Shown here one piece after another: positions 1 to 11,125 of a stretch of 64,000 nucleotides of DNA. Where the stretch lies: contig QAOA01003631.1 in NCBI GenBank assembly GCA_003255065.1, positions 558,001 to 622,000 on the forward strand, given 5' to 3'. The notes under the pieces are model-generated. The model searched no databases, was not told the origin of the DNA, and saw only the letters and a program-made list of their open reading frames with translations. This DNA comes from Cercis canadensis. Its lineage: Eukaryota; Streptophyta; Magnoliopsida; Fabales; Fabaceae. The translations under genes were made by a program, and so were the position numbers. Position 1 is the first letter of the stretch. Each line of letters starts with the position of its first letter.

Positions 1-2241
1 TTTTAAACTCACTCTCAGTAGCTCCAACTGCCTGGGATTTCGCCATTCAGATCTTGCTGGTCGTCTTCTTAAAGTAATTGAATTAGTTACTTGATTGAAA
101 AAGACATAATCAATGGTGTGCACATAAGGGGCAAGGATTTTGCAAGAGCTCTTAAGTTCAAAGCTTGGTACCCCACGTACCAAAGAAAAAGCTATGCAAT
201 GGAGATGGTAACATTTGCAGTTGGCAAAGTTCGTGTTATCTACTACTAGACCATAACCCACCCTTGAGAAAGAGACTCAACGCATAGCGCTGAGTTGGGT
301 TCACATGCACAAGACCTCACCTGAGCTAGCAAGTCTATAGAGGTGAAGAAAGGGGAGAGGAGAAAGTTGACGTGGAGATGTGCATGTTACCCAGTAAACA
401 TCTGGCAGAGAGGCCCTTCACACTCAATTAAGGTGCTATGCACAAACAAACGTAACCGTTCGTGGATATGCCATAGCACCAAAAGCCCTGCACATGCAGT
501 TCTTTTGTTTTTCTTTTGGCTTTAAGCGCCAACGGTTACAGAAAAATTAAGAAAATAGCTCACTTTGTAGACGCAGGTACCTGCTGCAGCCTTAATTTAA
601 TTGCATCTTCAGAGAAACGTTCTTAATTTTACACTAGCTTTTGCATGCTGCTTCACCAACTTCGATTGTTGCTTCATTGAACCATATTGGGCACAAACTC
701 AAGTTTTACAAGCATGGCCGTTTCTTTGATTGGTGGGCTTTGTCTCTTTGTAAATTAAATTTATTAATTATTTACCCCTCTCTCTCTTTCTTTGATGGAG
801 CAAAAGGAAAATTCCAAAGATCTTGATATTCCTCTTTCTCTTTCTTTTTAATGAAGATAACTAGCTAGCATCTGGAATATTCTTAATACTTTCGCTAAAA
901 ATTATTAATGGAAGGTTTTTGAGACTTGAGAGAGGGTTATTTTGAGTTTGTGTAACTGATATCAATAGACCAAAAATGTATTTTTCATTAAAAACTTTAT
1001 AGTAAGACTTGGAATATATCTGGTGGGTATATATACTATCATATCATATGTGACAAAATTAATTTAATTTAATTAAGATTTCTTTGAGATTATAGTTTTA
1101 TAATTTGAAAAAAAATACACTAAAATGAAAAAAAAAAAATATATATATATATATAAGACAATAATATACACCAAAATGCTTGGTATTTTAACACTTGTAA
1201 GAAATAAAACCGTTAATTCATTAATTTAAAAATGAAGATAGATTAGAAAGGAAAGTCCGTTAAGATATGATTTTTGTCTTACACTGTCGGCGGATCAAAA
1301 AGAAAAATCTATTAAGATGCAATCTTTGTTGTGCACTGTTAGTAAAATATTGGTAAGATATAATTTTGTTGTATGTTGTCGATACATTATTATTAATATT
1401 TTGTCGTATACTATAGCAGTATATTATCAATTTTAATTTGGATAAACTATTAATTTGTGTAACAAATTAAACATGCCACTAATTAAAGTATTTATTTGGG
1501 CCAATTTTATTACCATCAAGTATCTCTATCTTTCTTGAAGTTCAACAACTTTGATTTAGATGATATACCTTTACAAGAGTGTGTTTGACAAGAGTATATA
1601 TAAAAGAGTTTATTGTGGAGAAGTTTAATGATACTATATATATATTAAGCCATGCATCATTCTAAATTGGTTAAAAAAGAAAGAAAATCAGAAGAAAAAA
1701 CAAGCGTTCATCACATATATATTATCCACAATTGTACAATAATTCAAACTTCACTTAATTATATACCGGGTGCTATAGTTAATGTCTCAAAATCAACCTA
1801 AAGTAAATCGCTATACATGGTTATTAAATATATGTAGCTTAAAATCCTTTTTAGGGTCGTTAATCATATATATTTGACTTTTTTAAATACGAGTTACTAG
1901 TTAATGCAACAATCTCTCTCTTGGAAATGATCCTTTATAATTAATGAATTGCCAATTTTGCAGTGTTTCTAAACTGACTGCTGCATTTATGGTATCTGCG
2001 ATGGAGTGCCTTTTAAGATGATTGTTGAAGAAAACTCAGTATATATTTTTTTATTCAAATAAGGAAGATTGAAGAGACTTGAAAAGCAACATGGATAATA
2101 TAAGTCATATATTCAAGTAACAATCACAGATCACAATTGGAGATAAAGAACTGTTTGATAAGAAACCACAACTAAATGGAAGGAACGAGTATCCATCGCC
2201 CCTCAACTCTCAAGCTCTAGAGTTTTTTCCAGTTGAATACT
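1..2241. other. gene-poor AT-rich spacer
   Basis: I see no recognisable gene here. The stretch contains an AT microsatellite near 1139-1155, long A/T runs, and a degenerate tandem repeat near 1255-1440 whose units resemble 'ttaagatatgattttTGTC'. Short open frames near the left edge show no domain, start context or splice pattern that I can support. The final few hundred bases are downstream of the minus-strand gene that ends at 2242. Confidence 0.5.
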
Positions 2242-2988
2242 TCATTCTTCGTCGCAGTCCGACGCAGCAACTCCATCCTCTTTTGCTTCCCATATGCTTT
2301 GGATTGGCACCAAACCCTAGAATCACCAAAAGTTAATTAGTATAGAAACTTTTCATATTCAGCTAGCATTTTCAATGTCATTTTCAACCAAGTGTTTACT
2401 GATCTAGTGATCTCCAGAACTTAAGAACTTCAAATTATCCAAATTAATCAAAATCCATTAAAGAAAAAAAGATTTATCAAAGTCTTAAGATAACTTTTGT
2501 CTGATCATCCTTTGGATAAGTCATCATGCATTAAAAAAATGCAATGCCAGAGCCGGATCTTGTTGAAGACTCTGAAAGCAGCTCCAATGTCTTAAAGAAT
2601 GATATATATACCCATCTCTGTTTACTTAAAAAGTGAATTGTTGGTTTGGAATGGTTAAAAATATATTCCATTTTAATTACCGTCAAGAAGATTTGCAAGG
2701 CCTCTTCGCTGGTGTGAGAATTTATGACTTTGAGGGCTGCCTCCTGCAGAAACAAGTATTGAATTAGAAGAGAGTTGAGAATTTTTTTTAAAAAAATAAA
2801 TATAAAAACAAATAACATAATAGAATCCAAACCCTGGCTAAATTCATTTCCTCCTCAAGCAGAGTTTTGGGTTCAGATTCAATGGAAGTCTTCCTTTCAA
2901 GCTTGGATGGAGGCATTGGTGTTGAAGCCTTCTTCTGATCCTTCTTCTTCTCTGCTTGAAGCTTCATTTTTGAGTCACAAAGAGACAT
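2242..2988 (-). CDS. small conserved plant protein, three exons, function unknown
   Basis: Three exons join in phase on the minus strand: 2988-2833, 2743-2681 and 2316-2242, giving 97 residues. The introns are GT-AG, with donors AGG|GTTTGG and ACG|GTAATT and acceptors CTGCAG and TTCTAG. The protein starts MSLCDSKMKLQ, then has a lysine-rich stretch, then STPMPPSKLERKTSIESEPK. A helical segment AREAALKVINSHTSEEALQ spans the first splice junction, and the tail is acidic and ends SDCDEE. The motif 'KLERKTSIE(S/T)EP(K/R)TL' followed by 'AREAA..V(I/V)N..' is one I associate with a plant-only family of about 90-100 residues with no assigned role. There is no signal peptide or membrane segment. The phase agreement across both introns and the conserved-looking core argue that it is a real gene. 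The exact 3' exon choice is inference. Confidence 0.7.
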
Positions 2989-3837
2989 TGGGCCAGTGAA
3001 TGGGGAATGGGTTGGAAATTAATTAGAGAGAGAGAGGGTTTCGAGGCTTTTTCCTATTATGTAATGTGCAATATGGCAAAAATGGTCATCTTTGACTGTA
3101 ATTATGAAGAGGGGGGGAGATGCACAGCTGTGTTGTCAAACAGAAAAATGAACGTGGCAGCCATGGCGAGGAAGAAACAGAAGTACATATACAAATGGCA
3201 AGGCAACCCAAAAACATAGCCTGTGTTAACCCTCTCCTACTAATAACGTATGCATCGCAACGAGGCAGTAAAGGCCAAAAGCTAAGCTACCCTCTTGTTT
3301 CTGTTGGGGGTTGCACCATTCACTGTTGCTCAATTAAATTATAAAGAAACGTAATAAATATTTATTTCCCTTTTTACTAAAAGTCAAAATTATTGCATAA
3401 GATTTTTAGACCCTATATATACATACATACTTTATAGTTTATAGTGAGTTCGAGGATCCAACGTTCAAAATATTATTTTTTAATTTAAATATTGCATACG
3501 ATGTAATTGTTTATCTTTTTTCAGTGTTTGAGAATCACAAAATAATTGGATTGGTTCAAAGTTTCAAACTACAAACACCCAATACCCAATCCAAGTTTGT
3601 GGAAGGCTCCGCGATAATTAGCATTGACTTATTAGCCTAAAACCTGGCCTGCTCTATGTTGGAACCATTTAGAATAATAATATTAAAAAATAATTCTGAA
3701 ATTCTTTCACAGCACCAGGCACCAGGCACCAGGCACCAGGCCCAATTCAAGGTCCACTTGGAGAAATCTTGATTAATAACACAAATCTCACTCTCACTCT
3801 CACCCTTCTTAGTCTCCTACCTTACTCAAACATTTAC
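2989..3837. other. upstream region of the small gene, with a 7-bp minisatellite
   Basis: This is the presumed promoter and upstream side of the minus-strand gene. Purine-rich sequence lies at 3024-3040, just upstream of the start codon. A four-copy 7-bp tandem repeat (unit GCACCAG) occupies about 3712-3739. I see no coding sequence that I can support. Confidence 0.4.
3712..3739. repeat. 7-bp minisatellite (GCACCAG)x4
   Basis: Four consecutive perfect copies of GCACCAG can be read directly. The repeat is short, likely to vary in length, and has no evident function. Confidence 0.85.
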
Positions 3838-4040
3838 TAAATTTTTTTGGTTTTCCACCGGTGTCCAGACTTTGCCCGACTAATCTGGTTTCGAGCCGAA
3901 AAGAACCACAAGAGCAGCAAAGTTCTCCCAACAAACGCAGCTGCATTTCCAAGGGCTCTAACCCAAGACCCTTGGTTAAGCTAGAACACCCCATTACCAG
4001 GTGATCTATACGCTTGTTGGTATTTACTAAATGCTCCAAA
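3838..4040 (-). mobile_element. tRNA-derived SINE-like element
   Basis: Read on the minus strand, the unit runs 'CTGGTAATGGGGTGTTC', then a box-B-like 'GGGTTAGAGCCC', then 'AATGCAGCTGCG', 'GGGAGAACTTTGC' and 'GGGCAAAGTCTGGAC', and ends in an A-rich tail. This order (internal pol III box B, non-tRNA body, A-rich end, about 200 bp) fits plant tRNA-derived SINEs. A second, truncated copy follows the N at 4221. Box B carries an A where C is usual, so the copy is probably inactive. The ends and target duplication were not resolved by eye. Confidence 0.45.
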
Positions 4041-4220
4041 CAAATTTAATTGCCTTTCTGCCATAAATCTCAATCTCACTCTCACTGGAGCTGACCACAG
4101 TAAAGGACTTTCAACTTTTTAAACTTTTGGGCTCAGCCTTGGACGTAAGTTTCTTACTTTTCAATTATTTTTTTGGCCATCATTACTTTTCAGTATTATA
4201 CCATTCATTCATGTTTGTTG
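3910..4220. repeat. left copy of a 311-bp direct duplication flanking an N
   Basis: This stretch repeats at 4222-4532 with a constant offset of 312. The first ~125 bp (SINE body) differ at about ten positions, and the remaining ~185 bp look identical. The copies touch the single N at 4221, so this may be two alleles or unmerged contig ends, not a true tandem duplication. Confidence 0.85.
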
Positions 4221-4221
4221 N

Positions 4222-4532
4222 AAGGGCGGCAAAGTTCTCCCAACAAACGCAGCTGCATTCCCAAGGGCTCTAACCCGAGACCCTTGTTTAAGCTAAAACA
4301 CCCTCTTACCAAGTGATCTACACGCTTGTTGGTATTTCCTAAATGCTCCAAACAAATTTAATTGCCTTTCTGCCATAAATCTCAATCTCACTCTCACTGG
4401 AGCTGACCACAGTAAAGGACTTTCAACTTTTTAAACTTTTGGGCTCAGCCTTGGACGTAAGTTTCTTACTTTTCAATTATTTTTTTGGCCATCATTACTT
4501 TTCAGTATTATACCATTCATTCATGTTTGTTG
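4222..4532. repeat. right copy of the 311-bp direct duplication
   Basis: This is the partner of 3910-4220. It begins inside the SINE-like body immediately after the N, as expected for a contig that starts mid-repeat, and then continues into unique sequence at 4533. Confidence 0.85.
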
Positions 4533-5640
4533 ACCTTGAGTCAAACCCCAAAATTTTAAAATAGTGGTTTTAGAATAAACTTCAAACAAACTCTTCTTAT
4601 ACTGAATATGTAATTTTTTAAAGTGAAATTTAATTTTAATTTTTTTATATATTTTTGTTATGAATTATTAGAACAAATAACATTACTCCCAATAAAAAAC
4701 GTGAATCGAAAGTCTACATAAAAAGTATGAAAATAATAAAATCTCATATCATGAGAATTTTAAGTATCTTCCAAATCCAAAATCGATATGAGCATTAACA
4801 TATTCATCTATTCTAACTTGCAAGAGCCTTGATGACACTATTCATTTGCTCTTTTAATCAAATGCGATGTTAAAATTAGCATGAATGACTAAATAAATTA
4901 ATCTTTATGGTCCATTGATACGCCCAAACTCGGTGGAAGTAGCAGCAGACAGCAGTGAGTAGCTATAGGCTAGAAAACGAATACCAAATTACCAATCCCT
5001 TTTAGTACTCCACCCGCCAATCCCAATGATGGATACTCATTTCATGAACACTCGCATATCGCCTTAATTAACCAATTTTCACCCACCAACACTCCATTAC
5101 ATTCCTATCGAGATTTACATTTAAAGAAAATAGTTTTTTTATATAAAAAAAAATATTTATTGTTAGTATGCTTAAATAAAAAGATTTTCACATCTCTATA
5201 TTTTTTTTTTCTTTACACCTAGGTACTCTCATACATTTTGAGTACGAGACTAATCTTTGTTCGAAAAGAGAATAATAATCGATAAATCTCTTTCAACAAT
5301 AGTGATTTCAAGATTTGAACTTATAACATTTAACTTATAATGTCTTGAGGTTTAGTCTGCTTCTACTTAATTAACAATTTTATATTTATAATTAAAAAAT
5401 ATAAATTCTATTTATATAATAACAAAAAAAGATATACATAAATTTAAAATAAGAGAAATTTATGTAATTTCATCAATTTCAAAAAAATAAATCAAATTAT
5501 CAATAGCACCAATAATTTATAAGTGTAATGACCCTCCAATTAACAAATGATATAATTTACTTAATAACAATAATAATAATTGGCTCTTTATAGTTTATTT
5601 TAAATGTTTACAATGAACAAATATTTATTGAAACAAGCTA
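4533..5640. other. AT-rich spacer
   Basis: Low-complexity AT-rich sequence with no gene, RNA or clear element that I can support. Confidence 0.4.
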
Positions 5641-5654
5641 ACCAATGAGGGAAA

Positions 5655-5805
5655 CACTTGTTATGCTGCTTATACTTAAGCAGCGCAGTGAGAAATGGGC
5701 TCATCCCTTAAAGCGGGTTCTCACCCTTTTTTCTAGTTCGAATCCCATCCCCAGCGGAACCTTCTAACTTACCCCTATTAAATTTATTTTTTAAAAAAAA
5801 CGTTT
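5655..5805 (+). mobile_element. tRNA-derived SINE-like fragment
   Basis: A canonical pol III box B (GTTCGAATCCC, near 5736-5746) is followed by a short body and an A-rich tail near 5795. This is the pattern of plant tRNA-derived SINEs. The upstream box A region is degenerate and I cannot fold a tRNA, so a real tRNA gene is rejected. The limits are approximate. Confidence 0.4.
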
Positions 5806-7750
5806 AAGCAAGAGAGCTTTGTTAAATCAAAACGACGGCGGACTTGCGTTTCTGTGCCTGAGGCCCATAGAAAGGAGAGGAATGGCAGTGTGCAAATCAC
5901 AAACACAGGTAACAACTTAATACGGTAGCTTAGAATACAGAGAGTCGGACCTCAAAAATAAATAATTAATAATGGCTGTGATGTGAGAAAGAGAATCTTC
6001 TTTTGAAGCACCTAAGCTCAGGTTCGTCCAAATGTCAGCTAATAAGCTGATAGCATTTAGCTCTAAACGGCCGTTACGCCTTTTCTCTAAAACATAACGG
6101 TGCTTTTCCGTCATACCACGTGACCCAAATCCCAACGCATCCCATTCCCATCATCATCCCTTGACATACATCATGCGATGACTGCTATGGTGCTATCATC
6201 CGTCCATGCATCACATGTATCATGTATGACTTTCCAAAGGCCACAGGGTGATTTATGTTTGTATCCGGGTTTAGGGTTTCTCCTAGTCATTGCACTCTTG
6301 TCGCTCTTATCTGTCCTCATCTACGTCAACTAATAAAAATTTCATGTGCAACTACGAATTTACCCTTGCAAATATAAACTCCCTTATAATTAATTAGTTA
6401 ATTGTACATATTCCTCTAAAAAAAATTAATTACGTATATATAAATTATGAGTTTAAATTAACTAAATTTTTTGATCAAAGATAAAACTTTTAGTGACATT
6501 TTTAATAGATAATAAAACATAATCGTCAAATATTATCTCTTGGGATTAAAAGTATATATTTATACTATTATTTTGTATAGTAATGCCCCATTGGAGCTTC
6601 CATGCAATCTTGTCACGTCTGAAATATTTTATTAATGACAATTTTATGATACTTGTAAGGCATATTATGTGAAGATATGACTTTGATTATAGAGTATTAT
6701 TACTTTGACTTTATAATAAATTTTGATTATATTTATGTGATACAAAAAAAAATTAGATAATATACCTAGGTATTATATATATAAGAGACACCCAAAAAAG
6801 CTTTTTTATTAGTTAATAATTCAAAAAAGTGAATTAATGATAGTTTTGAAAGACACGAGGCACATTGTGGGTGGTTGGATTCATACACATGACAATATTT
6901 AAAATACAAATTTTCTATAGTTGTATATCATGTTGATTTCCAATATCTGAATTAAATTTTAGTTAAAATTATATGTGCACAATTATACTCATAAAAAGTG
7001 CCAAGAAAAAAGAAAAGGCGGCCTGAAATCAAGTCCAGATCTCCTTAGATGGTATAATGAGTTTGGGGGGATACTATTTGTTCTTGATATATACATCAAT
7101 GCCACATTTGAAGCTCAGGATTTTCTCTGCTACTTCCGTAAAAATTCCAACCTACACATTTATAGCATAAAAGGAAAAGAAAGAGAACATGGATTTTATC
7201 TCTTTATGAGAAATCAAAATTGATTTTACATGCATGGGTGAGCAATGGTACAACTCACTACGAGTTGAGTCATGTTATATTTATCACTCAATTTATCATT
7301 ATTTTTTATTACATTTAACTTGGACCACACAAATTTAAAATTGCAACCATTTAGGGTTGAAAGGTATTTCTTTTATGGTCGTATGCCTTTTATACCAATA
7401 GGTCAATATTTGTTGCACAAAAAAGAAAAATTAGTCTAAATATTTGCATTTTTTACTGTATATATAAATATATTTTTGTACTATAATATATCATAAAAAA
7501 ATATAGTATTGTTTGAGGACATTTTATGTTTAATACACCCTATGTATAAAAAGGGACAAAATTGATATTGTGCAATTGATGATATCGGTTTGGTTTTGTA
7601 GGCCAACACCGCCCACGGGTTAGTACAGGTATTGGATGAAGAATCATAATAATTAACTTCAAATTAAATTAAAAAAAAAGAATCCATTTGACAGCGCAAG
7701 AACTCATGATTAGCACGATTAATTACTTGATTGAGATAAAATATAAGGCT
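5806..7750. other. spacer without a supported gene
   Basis: This stretch contains a G-box-like CACGTG near 6117 and several CATGCA (RY-like) motifs near 6206-6220. I could not link either to a transcript. The short open frames lack any recognisable domain. Confidence 0.35.
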
Positions 7751-7975
7751 CTGTTTAGTTTATAATTTTGTTATACAATTATACATATGGAAAAGATCCT
7801 TTCGAAAGTCAGTAATTTGATTCCTAAAACAATTGATGGCTTTTTTAATTAAATAGTATATTGGGTCAAATTTTTGCAATTTAATAATACATTTTAATGT
7901 GTGACAAAAGAACTAAGTATAAATTATTTGAATTACTGACTAAAAAGGATAATTTAATCTTCCATTACAGAGTAA
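7751..7975. mobile_element. small fold-back MITE-like element
   Basis: An inverted pair of ~27-bp arms is visible at 7794-7820 and 7924-7950 (core 'GTCAGTAATTTGA' against 'TTGAATTACTGAC'). The outer sequence begins 'GGCTCTGTTTAG' on the left, and the right side holds 'CAGAG'. A size of ~220 bp and an AT-rich centre fit a degenerate MITE. The family and exact ends are not resolved. Confidence 0.35.
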
Positions 7976-8220
7976 AAACCATTTCTTTGATTACTTTTTC
8001 ATATACTCTGGCTAGATTCTTAGGTTGCCAAGCTTAATCTTCTTTAAATAAAGTAAATTTGAAAAGGAATGTACAAAGATTCCCCCTCTCAATAAGAAAA
8101 AAAATAATTTATAGAAAGGATATTTCAGAAATGGAATCACTTTGAAAGTTTGAATTATAATTACAACGTATCTCTTGTTATCCTTTTTTAATTTGTTGGG
8201 TTGTTTCAAAATACACAAGC

Positions 8221-8292
8221 TGCGTTTGCCGGGAGTCGAACCCGGGTCTATTGCTTGGAAGGCAATTATCCTAACCGTTGGACTACAAACGC
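8221..8292 (-). tRNA. tRNA-Gly (anticodon UCC)
   Basis: On the minus strand this folds as a complete 72-nt cloverleaf. The acceptor stem is GCGTTTG/CAAACGC and the D arm starts GTCC. The anticodon stem is ATTGC/GCAAT with loop CTTCCAA, so the anticodon is TCC, which reads GGA and GGG. The T arm is CCGGG-TTCGACT-CCCGG and the discriminator base is A. There is no intron. Internal boxes A and B are intact, and a TTTT pol III terminator follows about 10 nt downstream (8208-8211 on the plus strand). It should supply glycine tRNA to the cytosol. No other tRNA is visible nearby, so it stands alone. Confidence 0.97.
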
Positions 8293-11116
8293 TGTTTATA
8301 TTCCTTATTACCCTTTACTTAATTATGTGGCCAAGTCAATGCTCGTTCGGGTCGTCTATTAGAAGCCTTAAGTAGTCCTTAAAAACCAATACAATGTGAA
8401 ATTAATTCATGCAGAAGTGGAATCATCTCCTATTGATGAATTGTATTCAATACAAGCCAAACATAATACTCGCTTTAAAAGCAATTAACAAGCAACCAAT
8501 TAAACCAAATTGTATTAATGAACATTATAAATCACCAAAAATTCAAACTTTACTTGAATAGTGGCCGACCTCATTGGTGCCCTACAAGAGCATTACCCTG
8601 CGCATGATCTGTAGGGCTCTCATTCATCTCCTCTGCGGCATCTTCGACTAAATATAGTGTATCATCAATTTTCTTTCTTCAACTGTGTCTGGTTTTGGCT
8701 TTGTGAGGGGCATTTTGGTCTGTCTATAAAAGACGGCTGAGATTTGTGCTTGCATTGGAAATCATTCCATTGGGATGGAAACGAGTGTGAGGTCAAGCAC
8801 TTCAGTACCACTAGTACCATAATACAGCAGAGCAGTAACCCATTCTCAAAGAATCTGTCAACTTAGTCAGTGAAATGGTATTTTGGACATTTCAGTTACG
8901 CGATTCGTAAAGCATAGGAGCCGTAGATTGATCTCGTGTGCGGTCACGATGCACTTCCACTCCCTATCGGCGCGTTTGCTAGCTGTGGTTTTGATTGACA
9001 TGCTCCGTCTTCTGTCACTCAGCTTGAGATTTTTCTTGTATGCAAGTACTCGTACTGTATGTGTATCTCTTTAATTGAGTTGACTTTTTTTTTTTTTGCC
9101 ATTGATAATGGAAATGGAGTTGACTTGGATTCCATTTCTTTTTTCAATTTTCAGTTCAATAGGCACTACGATCTACAAATTCAAAAACAAATATCATTTT
9201 CCAGATCAAGTCATTTTTTATTTTTAGTAATGTATACTGCTAAAGGGAACATTCTAACTTGGTCTTTTAATTTTTAATATTTTAAAAAAATTATATAAAA
9301 TAATTACCCCACAAGCCACAACTTACCGTCCATTTTCTAAGTTCTTTTAAATCTGTATAACTATTTATCTATATTATATAAACACTTACGTTAGTGATTC
9401 ATTCTTCAAATAAGATTTTTTTTCATATGAATTCTCCAAATAAGATTTATACCATATTATCATGTGAAAATTTTATGATGAATACATAACAACATAAATA
9501 ATTAATTTTTTTTGGCTAGAATTAAATATTTTAATTACATTAGTTGCCAACATTTCTTGATAAAACAGGAAAATAAAAAAAAGGGGAAANAAAAAAAAAA
9601 TAAAAAAAAAAGGGGAAAGAACGATAGTCGCACAAAATTTTTGTATTTATCTAAAAACTGAAAATTTTCGATGGATAATGATACTTTAAATGTAACACTC
9701 TTAAGAGGTTTTTGGATACCTATTTAAAATAGTTTTTCTTGAAAAGTTAAAATGCTGCAATTAGATGCATTGAGTGATAAGTTACCATCTTTGGTTTGTT
9801 AATAGGATTTTTTGGAACTTTTAACATTTTGTCATTCTTCTAAAAAATATATTTATTTATTACCAAAAAAAAAAACTATATTTGTTAATAAGATGGCGTT
9901 GGCAGTGGATTTGAGATTATATTATATATAACTATATATAATTAGGGTTTGAGATATTAGGCTAATCTCAAACCCATTTTACCAATAAATTAACCTGCAG
10001 TCCTTATTTGAGTAATTCTTACATAGGAAGAGCGCCAAACTACATAATCTTTTGGCCCTTGGCTTGGCCACCATGTATATAAAATCAATAAATAAATGGG
10101 GAAAAGTAAGGTTAAAGATGACCCTTCAACGGTCATGATTGAGACCCCTAAACGAACAATGATATTATAGTGCATAGATCTCCTTCCGCATTAAAAGTGC
10201 TTTCCATCTTGGCAATGTACCAAATAGAATCAACTAAAGTTGGTTGCAATCCAAAAGAAGAAAACAAATTTGGCCAAAAAAGTAAAGAGGCATTTTTTTT
10301 GTTTTATTTGTCTAATGATTTTCTCTAGTTAAGTAATTAGGGCTGTTCAAACATTAATGCTATTTTGTACACATTTTCATGATGTGTATATTTTTTTTTA
10401 GTTGTAGGTAAATACTAAATGTGTTTATAAAAAAAATAGGTGAAGAGACCAATCTTATGATTGAGAATACGTTTTATTATGACTGAGACCAATCTTATAT
10501 ATATATATATATGTATATATAAACATATTGTTAAAAAATAATCCAATTAATCTTCCTAAGGTTCTAGATTTAAATTATCGTTTAAATATAGAGTAGATAG
10601 ATAAGAATTTTAAAATGGAATGACAACATTTACATCAATAACGTTAATTTTGAAGATAGTAGAAAGATCTTTGCAATGCGGTTTTCAAGTTGGCTCTTTG
10701 ATTTTTTCCTTCTTAATAGCAACTGTATTGTTCCTTTTAGTATTTGACTTGCTGCTGGAACTTTTCTCGCAAATACTTTCCGAGAGACTTTCTTTTCCAA
10801 TTTTTTTTTTTTAATTGATTCAAATTACTAAAGCAAAACTATTTCAATTATATTATAACTAGAATTTTGTCACGTGCTTCGAGAATTATATAATTTAGCC
10901 AAAGCATCCACGTTTACAAGATTTTTGACAGCCAAGAAAAAAGAGATTTAGTGTTTATGTGGATCCTTCGTGAAAATAAGATATTTGTGACACTTTGTTT
11001 AAACGCAATTTAAGAATAATGCAAAATTTCCAATATATAAAAAAAAAAAAAACAATGCAAAATTAAAGCTAACGGCTGAAGATGCTAAGCCACCAATCTA
11101 TGGTTGAGAATGAAAA
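8293..11116. other. spacer without a supported gene
   Basis: This stretch holds a TATA-like 'CTATAAAAGA' near 8724-8733 with no coding sequence that I can support after it. An A-rich run around the N at 9590 has the motif 'aaaaaaggggaaa' on both sides. An AT microsatellite lies near 10498-10520. Confidence 0.35.
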
Positions 11117-11125
11117 TATATTATT
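11117..11125. repeat. 9-bp target-site duplication, left copy
   Basis: TATATTATT immediately precedes the left end of the Mutator-like element and is repeated exactly at 12652-12660. A 9-bp duplication is the hallmark of MULE insertion. Confidence 0.85.

Noticed and set aside
1-240. Possible last exon of a gene entering from the left
   Set aside because: A short open frame is readable but it matches no family I know, has no convincing acceptor, and stops within ~115 bp.
5655-5805. tRNA gene suggested by a perfect box B
   Set aside because: No acceptor or anticodon stem can be formed. An A-rich tail follows, which points to a SINE.
8700-9080. Possible promoter and small gene near a TATA-like box at 8724
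   Set aside because: No coding sequence with a recognisable domain, good start or splice pattern follows.
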